Source: Tannerella sp.
Lineage (GTDB): Bacteria > Bacteroidota > Bacteroidia > Bacteroidales > Tannerellaceae
Assembly: GCA_031269635.1 (NCBI GenBank)
Contig: JAISYY010000258.1
Coordinates: 1 to 7,275, forward strand
Reading direction: 5' to 3'
DNA length: 7,275 nucleotides
Shown here: positions 1-5,602 of the stretch, in pieces
Layout: every line of letters begins with the position of its first letter
Numbering within the stretch: the stretch's first letter is position 1
Made by a program: the position numbers and the translations under genes
Notes under the pieces: model-generated
What the model was told of the DNA's origin: nothing
Databases searched by the model: none
Seen by the model: only the letters and a program-made list of their open reading frames with translations

Positions 1-781
1 GGTAACCCATAAGAACACATCCGTCTTTAACAAGCGGAAGGCTCGGACTTCCTATTCTTTCACCGGCGGGATAATATCCCGTATCATCTCCGACAGCTCC
101 CGGCTGGTCGCTACCTCCTTTCCGGTCAAAAGTATACAGATAAGCAACCGGCGCCTCAGGCGTAGGTGCCGCAGGTGTAGGATAAGGCGTCGGCGTAGGC
201 TGAGGTGCAGGCGTCGGATCATTCGGTTCTTCTTCCGGCGGAGGCGTAGCCTCATCCGGAGGGTTCGGATCACCCGGCGAAGGCGTAGGCGTAGGCGTAG
301 GTACAGGTTCACCGCCCCCACTTCCCGAAGGATGCAACCGGAGCCAGTTAGAAGAATCCATCCATCCCGCTACCGACGTCCCCGCATACTGTTCAATAAT
401 CCACTGCTTCACTCCCACAGCATACGTAATAATCATCCCCACTCCCCGCACAAGGTCGGGAACCGTTTCCCTCGCCTGGTTCGCAGTGTAATAACCCGCC
501 GAAAGCGGATGCTCAACCGTTACATTATAAACAGAAGAACCGGCGCTCGAAGACCCGGAAACAGGCCGCCAATACCGAAGCTGATTATCGTAAACATAGA
601 ATGTAAATTTCGTTATCACAAAAGAAAAACATCCCGTATCGCATCCGTCGGGATATTTATCATACAACTCATGTACATGAAAAACAGGTGCCTTCATGTA
701 TCGGAAAGCCGGAATCCGTTGAAAGATAAATAGCAAAATATCATCAAAAACCCGGTTATTATGTTTATTGTCGCACATCAT
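1..781 (-). CDS. Tail-fibre-like structural protein with Pro-Thr linker, C-terminus off the window
   Basis: The frame is open from ATG at 781-779 to the left edge, giving 260 visible residues without a stop; a second ATG follows at once (778-776). The start is chosen because the preceding gene stops at 786, only four bases upstream. Residues 1-150 are a likely beta-rich domain containing a W-x-x-EQY-x-G...W...NW pattern (about residues 127-147), which I associate from memory with fibre or appendage proteins of Bacteroidales phages. A glycine hinge (SGSGGG, about 151-156) leads into an acidic Pro/Thr/Glu linker (about 158-211) with PTPTPTPTP-type repeats, and then another folded segment starts (from about 212). 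A domain-linker-domain layout at the distal end of the head genes suits a fibre or receptor-binding protein, but no receptor-binding fold can be seen. Arg/Leu-rich or basic readings in other frames here are shadows of this gene. Confidence 0.75.
   Translation of the reverse strand, partial: MMCDNKHNNRVFDDILLFIFQRIPAFRYMKAPVFHVHELYDKYPDGCDTGCFSFVITKFTFYVYDNQLRYWRPVSGSSSAGSSVYNVTVEHPLSAGYYTANQARETVPDLVRGVGMIITYAVGVKQWIIEQYAGTSVAGWMDSSNWLRLHPSGSGGGEPVPTPTPTPSPGDPNPPDEATPPPEEEPNDPTPAPQPTPTPYPTPAAPTPEAPVAYLYTFDRKGGSDQPGAVGDDTGYYPAGERIGSPSLPLVKDGCVLMGY
149..310 (-). repeat. Pro-Thr linker repeat (hexanucleotide CGTAGG core)
   Basis: On the plus strand the hexamer CGTAGG is repeated in tandem at 284-301, and imperfect copies of the same motif occur at about 161-166, 188-199 and 242-247. 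Read on the minus strand in the fibre frame it encodes Thr-Pro dipeptides within a longer Pro/Glu/Ala-rich stretch. The unit is six bases, so slippage would change linker length without breaking the frame. Confidence 0.7.
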
Positions 782-785
782 ACGT

Positions 786-1493
786 TTATTGTTTAAATGT
801 TATTGTGGTTCCGCGAACCGATTTCAACGAAGGATATGCCCGTATGGCAGTTTCCTGCAACTGGGTAGCAACGTCGTACTTCCCCAAAAGAACCGAAACA
901 TTGGCCGCAGACAAATAGCACATCGGCTCCGTTATCTGTTCCTTTAACCGCAAATCATAATCATCATTCTTGTCCTTAAGCGGTTCGGGAATAGGAATAT
1001 AAATAGCAGCTTCCATCTCATGCGTTGCCAGGCCGCGCGGAAGCGAATAGTAGTGTAAAACCTGTTGGATAGAGTTCAACGAAGAAACATACGTATTGTC
1101 AATCACGCAAACAGGACGAATCGTACTCCCCCTTGTGTATTCGTTAAATTGGACACACGCCGTCTTTTCATTCTGAACAGAAGCCTCAAAAACGGGCTTT
1201 TGCCAAAGTTTCATTTTGAATTTGGATAGAAGATAAAAATCATTGGGAAGTACCACATAACCCGTACCGCCAGCAAGATCTTCCACTTTTCTCTCATTAA
1301 GAAAAGAATCATTGCGAAACCAGGTTCTCGGGAAAACCCCCGCGCATATTTTCCATGCATCCAGATAACTCCCTTCAATATATCTATCCACCTGCGCATC
1401 CTCCGCCCCCAACAGCGAATTTCCGGCAACATCAATCAATCCCGCCTCATTCATAATTAGCAGAACTCTTTTTATATAATCCGATTTTGTCAT
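786..1493 (-). CDS. Head-tail connector/adaptor candidate
   Basis: This 235-aa protein starts at ATG 1493-1491, directly behind a strong terminator, and stops at TAA 788-786, four bases before the next start. The N-terminus (residues 1-25) is a predicted helix, residues 35-60 form a Trp/Arg-containing segment, and a VLPNDFYLL motif at 81-89 resembles the LPxDF strand seen in phage adaptor proteins. The C-terminal region (about 183-218) is helical and Ala/Leu-rich, with EP-MCYLSAANVSVLLGKYD-type packing. Size, mixed helical ends with a beta middle, and position after the capsid genes and before the fibre suggest a ring protein of the head-tail interface, comparable in role to podoviral adaptors. 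This is inference from order and motif feel. A neck or minor head protein is the alternative. No Shine-Dalgarno is visible, as is usual in Bacteroidota. Confidence 0.55.
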   Translation of the reverse strand: MTKSDYIKRVLLIMNEAGLIDVAGNSLLGAEDAQVDRYIEGSYLDAWKICAGVFPRTWFRNDSFLNERKVEDLAGGTGYVVLPNDFYLLSKFKMKLWQKPVFEASVQNEKTACVQFNEYTRGSTIRPVCVIDNTYVSSLNSIQQVLHYYSLPRGLATHEMEAAIYIPIPEPLKDKNDDYDLRLKEQITEPMCYLSAANVSVLLGKYDVATQLQETAIRAYPSLKSVRGTTITFKQ

Positions 1494-1500
1494 TGATGCG

Positions 1501-1546
1501 TTTTTTATAAAAAAGGCTGCCAGTGTTCAACTGACCACTAACAGCC
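1501..1546 (-). terminator. Strong intrinsic terminator between the capsid and connector genes
   Basis: Read on the minus strand, arm 1546-1536 pairs with 1525-1515 in an 11-bp stem (nine Watson-Crick pairs and two G-U). The loop has ten bases (1535-1526), and one C is followed by six T (1514-1509). This is a textbook Rho-independent terminator oriented with the structural genes. It lies between the stop of the 126-aa gene and the start of the 235-aa gene, inside what otherwise looks like one operon, so it probably acts as an attenuator or ends a capsid-only transcript. Confidence 0.85.
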
Positions 1547-1567
1547 CCAATAAATACCTCATATCTG

Positions 1568-1948
1568 TTACGCTACCGTCAGATTCGGAAAAACCGCTCC
1601 AACCTCTTCCGCAACAGTCAAAATAGCCTCATTCGATTGAAGTTTGGAAGGATGAATCCCGTAAGGATCTTCCTGAAGCACTTCCACAGCCTCATTCCAG
1701 TCCGTTACTTCGGGAAATTCCCTCGTGGTTCGCACGGTTTCCTTTTTCGGTCGACCGGCCGAAACCGTAAGGCAAACAATATCGCCCCGCTTAAACGGCT
1801 CCGAATCTTCCAGCGCCGATTGCAACTTTTTATCTTCAATCGACAACGTCTTGTCGTAGTTCGTGAAACGCAAAATAACCGCTTCCGAATCAACCTTAAC
1901 ATAAAACGATTGCGATCCCTTCCGGGATTGATACATCTTCTTGCTCAT
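1568..1948 (-). CDS. Small head protein candidate (126 aa, unknown function)
   Basis: The gene runs from ATG 1948-1946 to a stop at 1570-1568, ten bases after the capsid stop codon and just before the terminator, so it is co-transcribed with the capsid gene. Residues 12-65 alternate hydrophobic and polar residues and look like a small beta domain (FYVKV, AVILRF, GDIVCL). Residues 66-80 form a basic, probably flexible linker (RPKKE). Residues 82-123 look like a small helical module ending in a VFPNL motif, with a HPSKLQSNEAI helix reminiscent of LEM/HeH or SAP-like helix-extended-helix modules. Position suggests a head-completion, decoration or capsid-stabilising protein. I do not recognise the family, and the function is inferred only from neighbours. 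Confidence 0.6.
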   Translation of the reverse strand: MSKKMYQSRKGSQSFYVKVDSEAVILRFTNYDKTLSIEDKKLQSALEDSEPFKRGDIVCLTVSAGRPKKETVRTTREFPEVTDWNEAVEVLQEDPYGIHPSKLQSNEAILTVAEEVGAVFPNLTVA

Positions 1949-1958
1949 AACACTTCTA

Positions 1959-3329
1959 TCAAGTCAGCGAAACGCGAAGATGCGCCTCGTTATTTTTTAG
2001 AATCAAAGCAGAGGGTTCTGTTAAGATACGGCTCCGGCTATCCCGTTGACCCGTCTTCACATTATCAATAGGAATCGTTCGCCATCCCATAGTTACCTTT
2101 TCCAGATAATTATGGTCAAGAATAAAAGCATTCCCCCGCAAACCAACCTCATTCATATCCTTCGCGTGGAAAATAAGCAATTCTCCAAAATTACTTATAA
2201 TACTCGAAAGGTTAAATCCAAACAACTGGTGCCGTTCCCCGGGATAAATAACCGAATTATACTGCACCTTTTGCAATTCCGTAAGAAAATTGGTAGAACA
2301 CATAAGGACTTTTTGATCACTCGAACTCGGACCCGCAAAGGCAGCAACACACAAATCTATCAGCCTGTTGGCCGTAATAGGATTCCCGCTAAACGTAAAA
2401 TCATCACCCGCCTGGTACCAGATCCCTTCCGTAAAGTAAGTATCCTCTACCCGGTCATTGTATTTATTAGCCATCTTCAGTTTAGCCAACGTTCCCTTCC
2501 AGTAGCCATTATTAACCTCCCTGCGGTATTCCAATAATGCCCGTTCCGTAATGTCATCAAAAGTAAAATGAATCTCTTTTTCCGCCATCTGGAAAAAGGT
2601 CGATTCTTCCACCTCGGCAATCGCTTTTTGCAGGTACTGATATTTTTTAGTCGGCAGATTTTTAAACACGTCTGTACGAATCTGGGTTTCCGAAGCAGCG
2701 CGCATCGAACGGGCAACCGTCGTATTCACACTCAATGCCGGAATCGAACCCCCCGATCCCGATGCCGGATCATTTCCTATACCATTCACAGCCTTACAAA
2801 TAGGCTTACCGGACGAATCCCTTTCCACAACCACCAAAACCAAATCGCGCAAAGGATCAACAGTCGAACTCCCCGGAAGATAACCCGAAACACCCTGAAC
2901 AATCAGCGTTTCATTAATAGCTATATTCCCATTATCCGTAAAATCAATCGCAGCCTGCGCAGCCGAAGTAACAGCCGTCTTAACGCGCGTTTCCGTCGGA
3001 AGAAATCCTTGCGTATAATACTCGCGAATTTGACTGTTTATCCTTTTAGTGCGAGGAATCTGTCGGGCAATCGTATCCATCGAAAACCGATAAGGCTCCA
3101 ACTTCAATAACTCTTTATCCAGCGAATTTTGAATAAAATCATCTACATTTTCCTGCGCAAACGCCACCGTTTCACCGCCATTATTATGTTCGGCCACACC
3201 TGCGCCCGTAGTCGCCACCACATCGGCGGTCATAGCCCCCGCATCAACAATCCCAAACAGGGAACACAACAGCAGGGTGATTACCATCAACAACCCGCTC
3301 TCTCTCAATTTCAATAAACCACTTTTCAT
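1959..3329 (-). CDS. Major capsid protein (SU10-like/HK97 fold) with signal-peptide-like N-terminus
   Basis: I place the start at ATG 3329-3327, giving 456 aa; an in-frame TTG at 3335-3333 would add two residues. The C-terminal third carries the pattern of the SU10-type capsid family (Pfam PF17236, recognised by eye): GERHQLFGFNL (364-374), a beta stretch LLIFHAKDMNE (384-394), then MGWRTIPIDNVKTGQRDSR (414-432) and a closing SALILKNNEAHLRVSL strand. Residues 227-283 include a predicted long charged helix, as in an HK97 spine helix. It follows a scaffold-like gene by 18 bases and precedes small head genes, which fits a capsid operon. Residues 1-32 are odd: basic start, hydrophobic core LLMVITLLLCSLFGIV (13-28), then AGA (30-32), which is signal-peptidase-like. 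Inference: the leader may be a cleaved maturation segment or membrane anchor. The capsid identity is quite secure, the subfamily less so. Confidence 0.8.
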   Translation of the reverse strand: MKSGLLKLRESGLLMVITLLLCSLFGIVDAGAMTADVVATTGAGVAEHNNGGETVAFAQENVDDFIQNSLDKELLKLEPYRFSMDTIARQIPRTKRINSQIREYYTQGFLPTETRVKTAVTSAAQAAIDFTDNGNIAINETLIVQGVSGYLPGSSTVDPLRDLVLVVVERDSSGKPICKAVNGIGNDPASGSGGSIPALSVNTTVARSMRAASETQIRTDVFKNLPTKKYQYLQKAIAEVEESTFFQMAEKEIHFTFDDITERALLEYRREVNNGYWKGTLAKLKMANKYNDRVEDTYFTEGIWYQAGDDFTFSGNPITANRLIDLCVAAFAGPSSSDQKVLMCSTNFLTELQKVQYNSVIYPGERHQLFGFNLSSIISNFGELLIFHAKDMNEVGLRGNAFILDHNYLEKVTMGWRTIPIDNVKTGQRDSRSRILTEPSALILKNNEAHLRVSLT

Positions 3330-3347
3330 TTTCAATATACTTTAAAA

Positions 3348-4139
3348 TTAAATTAAACGTCTTTGTGCCGGAGCAGTACCCGGAATGGGTGTAGCCCGGA
3401 TGATTTCGTTACGATCTTTGGGATTCAAATTACCTTTCCTTCCCATTCCACTTCCATTTCTTAAATCGGGAACAGCCGGAGCTTTGGTTTTAGCCTCCAT
3501 CTTCGCTTCGATGACTTCATTTTTTCCCTCAACAAATCCCGTTTCGGCCGCTTCCTGTACGTCTTTTTCGTAATTCAGTCCCTTCCATTTATACTCAATG
3601 TACTCCGGAGGAATAATGCCCATAAGAAAATTCTCGGCATCGGAAAAAATCACATCGTTCAGCTGAGCGACCTGTTCATCCGACAGTCCGTTCTCCGTCT
3701 TAAACTTTTCGAGATTTGCCTGATACTCCTTGATATTTTCAAGCGCCTTTTCCTGTTCCGCCCGGCTATTAGCCAAACGTTCCAAATATTCCTGATAGCC
3801 CGCTTCAAACTCTTCCGGATCGCTTTCGATAAATTCTTTCCCGAAAATACTCCCAAGCGCATAAGGAACCGACTTGGAATCCTCACCGGTAATCCTTGAA
3901 ACCAATTCAGCCAGCTTCGGATCTTTCATCAACTTTTCGGAAAACCGGCTGTGCACTCCCGAAAGCTCGTCGTGCTTTCCCTGTAAATCCGAAAGCTGCC
4001 CGGCCTGATAATCAAACAAAGAATCATCATCCGGATCCTCCGTAGTGTCGGGAAACGACGCCCGATAAGATTCCAGAGCCGCCTGACGCCCTTTCTTCTT
4101 CACCACATCTTCATTTACTTTTACTTCTTCTTCTGCCAT
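3348..4139 (-). CDS. Scaffold-like capsid assembly protein
   Basis: This 263-aa protein starts at ATG 4139-4137 and stops at 3350-3348, directly upstream of the capsid gene. It is strongly acidic and mostly helical. Residues 1-45 are rich in Glu/Asp (a TTEDPDDDSL stretch), and residues 45-165 are Gln/Glu/Lys-rich with likely coiled coils (EQEKALENIKEYQANLEKF). A second helix lies around 193-222. The last 40 residues become basic and Gly/Pro-rich (RNGSGMGRKG...APAQRRLI). An acidic coiled-coil body with a basic C-terminal tail, immediately before the capsid gene, is the classic layout of phage scaffolding proteins, whose basic tail docks on the capsid shell. No protease motif is evident. A non-scaffold internal head protein remains possible. 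Confidence 0.7.
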   Translation of the reverse strand: MAEEEVKVNEDVVKKKGRQAALESYRASFPDTTEDPDDDSLFDYQAGQLSDLQGKHDELSGVHSRFSEKLMKDPKLAELVSRITGEDSKSVPYALGSIFGKEFIESDPEEFEAGYQEYLERLANSRAEQEKALENIKEYQANLEKFKTENGLSDEQVAQLNDVIFSDAENFLMGIIPPEYIEYKWKGLNYEKDVQEAAETGFVEGKNEVIEAKMEAKTKAPAVPDLRNGSGMGRKGNLNPKDRNEIIRATPIPGTAPAQRRLI

Positions 4140-4149
4140 AACAGATTTT

Positions 4150-4174
4150 TTTAAATCATTCCTTTAAATCATTC
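4150..4174 (-). repeat. Tandem 12-bp repeat in the scaffold gene leader
   Basis: TTTAAATCATTC occurs at 4150-4161 and again at 4163-4174 (plus-strand spelling), one base apart, so the period is 13. The repeats end about ten bases before the scaffold start codon. They could be a duplicated binding site or leader element for the minus-strand transcript. No clear minus-strand TAnnTTTG promoter was found next to them, and function is unknown. Confidence 0.5.
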
Positions 4175-4241
4175 ACAGTACAAAAAAACACATAAAATAA
4201 TAACTTTCTGTGCATTGAAATGAAAAAAATATTCGGCTCAC

Positions 4242-4262
4242 TATTTAGAATAAATCTAAATA
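4242..4262. promoter_or_regulatory. 21-bp palindrome, candidate operator
   Basis: Arm TATTTAGA (4242-4249) is the exact reverse complement of TCTAAATA (4255-4262) around a five-base centre, so 8-bp arms are perfect. It overlaps the expected -33 region of the plus-strand promoter at 4270 and lies in the divergent space between the cassette and the scaffold gene. A dimeric repressor could bind here and might control both directions. The cassette's own HigA-type regulator or the 131-aa protein are candidates. The binding role is inferred; the palindrome is directly seen. Confidence 0.55.
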
Positions 4263-4277
4263 AAATTTATATCTTTG
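4244..4277 (+). promoter_or_regulatory. Bacteroidota-type promoter for the 131-aa/rhomboid pair
   Basis: TATCTTTG at 4270-4277 fits the Bacteroides -7 consensus TAnnTTTG. A weak TTTAG at 4244-4248 sits at about the right distance for the -33 element. Transcription would begin about 5-8 bases after the G, leaving a leader of only about ten bases before ATG 4294. The 15-base string TTTATATCTTTGCAA (4266-4280) recurs at the toxin-antitoxin promoter. Confidence 0.7.
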
Positions 4278-4293
4278 CAAAAAAATAAAGAGA

Positions 4294-4689
4294 ATGGAGC
4301 TGTACTTCAAAAAAGAACGCGACAAAGACTTCTTCGCTGTCTGCGAAAGCATACGAAAAGAACATGGAACGACCTATATTTCCTCGGAAAATATTGTAAA
4401 GAAAGCCATTTATCACGAAGCCGAATCCTTCTATTTGAACACCAAAGTATATTCCCGCATCATTAACAAAATCCGTTGCGGAGCATTAGACAAGATGCGC
4501 AATCCCATAAAAAAAATCATGTATCTGGAAATTTGGAAGCGATACCTGCACATCAAAAGAGAAAACCCGTCCTTTTCGATGACCGATTGCGCAAGAGTGA
4601 TTTCCGCACAGCCGGCGCCCCGCTTCTACATGAACGAAAAAAGCGCCTTGAATTTATACTACGATCTCATCAAAGCCAAGCACACATGA
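4294..4689 (+). CDS. Conserved-looking small basic protein of unknown function, coupled to rhomboid
   Basis: This 131-aa protein starts at ATG 4294-4296, just behind a good promoter, and ends at TGA 4687-4689 inside the ATGA overlap with the rhomboid gene. It is Lys/Arg-rich, largely helical, and has no membrane segment or signal peptide. Visible blocks are an N-terminal YFKKERDKDFFAVCE helix (4-18), a Tyr/Lys/Arg-rich middle (40-90), and a PAPRFYMNEKSALNLYYDL block (107-125). I have a low-certainty memory of similar PAPRFY blocks in proteins of Bacteroidales mobile elements. The basic helical character would fit nucleic-acid binding or an adaptor, but no standard HTH can be defined. The overlap implies co-translation, so a functional link with the rhomboid is likely. 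No function is assigned. Confidence 0.7.
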   Translation: MELYFKKERDKDFFAVCESIRKEHGTTYISSENIVKKAIYHEAESFYLNTKVYSRIINKIRCGALDKMRNPIKKIMYLEIWKRYLHIKRENPSFSMTDCARVISAQPAPRFYMNEKSALNLYYDLIKAKHT

Positions 4690-5186
4690 AATACCTTTTT
4701 GTCCTCCTGTTTATTATTGTGTTCTGCCTTTTCGACAAAAACCTGGGCTACACAAACGCCTCCCCTTGGTGGACGCACTTCACCTACCTGTTTCAACACG
4801 CAGGAATCGTTCACTTACTGATCAACTCCCTTTCCTTTATCGGCATGTTTCGTTTATTGGAAAAGTTTATAAATAGATGGGTGTTGTCCGTATCTGTTAT
4901 TACAGTTGGATTTGTGGCCTCTTTCCTTTCGATGTACAACGCGCCTACGGTTGGCGCTTCAGCTATGGTTTATGCGATGGTCGGCATATTTTTTTCAATG
5001 GTGAATCTGTGCGGGGACATAAAAATACTCGACAAAAAGAAGTTTGCCGTGTTTATTGTTGGAATTGCTGCCTGTTTATTTATTAGCGCATCGAAGGGAA
5101 ACAGTAACTTTTTCCTGCATGTGTTTTCTTTGATTCTTGGACTGATTGCGGGAACTGTTATCGCTATTTTCAGGGAAGAGATGTAA
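4686..5186 (+). CDS. Rhomboid-family intramembrane serine protease
   Basis: A 166-aa membrane protein. The start at ATG 4686 is chosen because it overlaps the preceding stop (ATGA), puts the first hydrophobic helix at residues 3-17, and avoids the upstream in-frame ATG at 4476, whose extra 70 residues lie out of frame inside the previous gene. Six membrane segments are visible (about 3-17, 43-62, 65-84, 90-108, 118-134, 142-162). Rhomboid residues are all present: His38, His43 and Asn47 in the HxxxxHxxxN arrangement, catalytic Ser92 in GASA (90-93), and catalytic His145 with Gly at +7. The Ser-to-His distance (53) equals that of E. coli GlpG (S201-H254). Trp29 matches the loop-1 Trp, but the following Arg is Thr30, and the GxSG motif ends in Ala. 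It likely cleaves membrane-anchored substrates in the inner membrane. Protease identity is well supported; activity and substrate are unknown. Confidence 0.88.
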   Translation: MKYLFVLLFIIVFCLFDKNLGYTNASPWWTHFTYLFQHAGIVHLLINSLSFIGMFRLLEKFINRWVLSVSVITVGFVASFLSMYNAPTVGASAMVYAMVGIFFSMVNLCGDIKILDKKKFAVFIVGIAACLFISASKGNSNFFLHVFSLILGLIAGTVIAIFREEM

Positions 5187-5207
5187 ATATGACAAAGTTT
5201 TTTATCG

Positions 5208-5243
5208 AAAAGTTTCACAACTGATAAACTTTTTATATCTTTG
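5208..5243 (+). promoter_or_regulatory. Toxin-antitoxin promoter with inverted-repeat operator
   Basis: TATCTTTG at 5236-5243 fits the TAnnTTTG -7 element, and TTTC at 5213-5216 sits 19 bases upstream as a weak -33. Between and over these elements a perfect 8-bp inverted repeat AAAAGTTT (5208-5215) / AAACTTTT (5226-5233) forms a likely operator, as expected for antitoxin autorepression. The -7 element ends only five bases before ATG 5249, so the transcript may be leaderless or nearly so. Confidence 0.7.
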
Positions 5244-5248
5244 CAACC

Positions 5249-5602
5249 ATGAAAAGGACAATATACAAATCGAAAGAATTTGAAGATTTTTATTCTTCAT
5301 TGAACGAAAGAACAAGAAAGAAAGTAGAATATGTCCTTCAAATTATCGAAAATGAAAACATTGTAAGCGGAAAATTTGTAAAAAAACTAACAAATTCTGA
5401 TTTTTATGAATTAAGAATATCAACCGACAATGAATATAGGGTGATTAATTTCACAATGGACAGCGACAGTTTTATTAATTCAACAAAGATATTATTACTG
5501 AATGGATTTGTAAAAAAGTCGGAATCCGATTATGGTAAACAAATAATAATTGCTCAAAACATAATGAATAAGGAGGATTTTATAAATGGGAACAACGATT
5601 GA
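5249..5602 (+). CDS. higB: HigB-type toxin (RelE superfamily, Gp49-like)
   Basis: This 117-aa protein has the usual size of RelE/HigB toxins, which cleave mRNA at the ribosome. Visible family features are a helical N-terminus (FEDFYSSLNERTRKKVEYVLQ, about 11-31), the strand FVKKL..SDFYELRIS (43-58), NEYRVINFT (61-69), and ILLLNGFVKKSES (81-93). The ELRI-YR-LLxGFxKK series is that of the Gp49-like HigB family (PF05973, by eye). The basic residues Lys89-Lys90 and Arg56/Arg64 match the region used for RNA binding and cleavage in relatives. The gene is toxin-first and overlaps the antitoxin by 17 bases, the typical HigBA order. Its transcript has almost no leader, which may keep toxin translation low. 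The sequence is AT-rich compared with the phage structural genes. Confidence 0.85.
   Translation: MKRTIYKSKEFEDFYSSLNERTRKKVEYVLQIIENENIVSGKFVKKLTNSDFYELRISTDNEYRVINFTMDSDSFINSTKILLLNGFVKKSESDYGKQIIIAQNIMNKEDFINGNND
5570..5576 (+). promoter_or_regulatory. Strong Shine-Dalgarno for the antitoxin
   Basis: AAGGAGG lies nine bases before ATG 5586, within the end of the toxin gene. Such a canonical site is unusual here, where most genes have none, and contrasts with the near-leaderless toxin. It would favour antitoxin synthesis over toxin from the shared transcript. Confidence 0.7.

Noticed and set aside
52..321. Arg/Leu-rich minus-strand ORF
   Set aside because: Out-of-frame reading of the Pro-Thr repeat of the fibre gene; the low-complexity LRLRLR pattern is an artefact of the CGTAGG repeat.
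332..733. 133-aa plus-strand ORF
   Set aside because: Lies wholly opposite the fibre gene, which has the better protein-like composition and the four-base spacing from its upstream neighbour.
2046..3110. Plus-strand ORFs of 163 and 180 aa opposite the capsid gene
   Set aside because: Basic, low-hydrophobicity shadow frames; the capsid frame explains the region.
3260..3270. Lipoprotein signal (Cys22) in the capsid leader
   Set aside because: The residues before Cys are LLL rather than the usual small residue at -1, so a lipobox is not supported.
3330..3335. TTG start for the capsid gene
   Set aside because: Only two codons longer; ATG at 3329 is the more usual start. It cannot be excluded.
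4476..4685. Longer N-terminus for the rhomboid gene from ATG 4476
   Set aside because: The extra 70 residues overlap the 131-aa gene in another frame and are polar/basic, unlike a rhomboid start; ATG 4686 gives the ATGA overlap and a membrane helix at once.
5189..5224. 11-codon ORF between the rhomboid and toxin genes
   Set aside because: No ribosome binding site, and it overlaps the toxin promoter and operator; probably chance.
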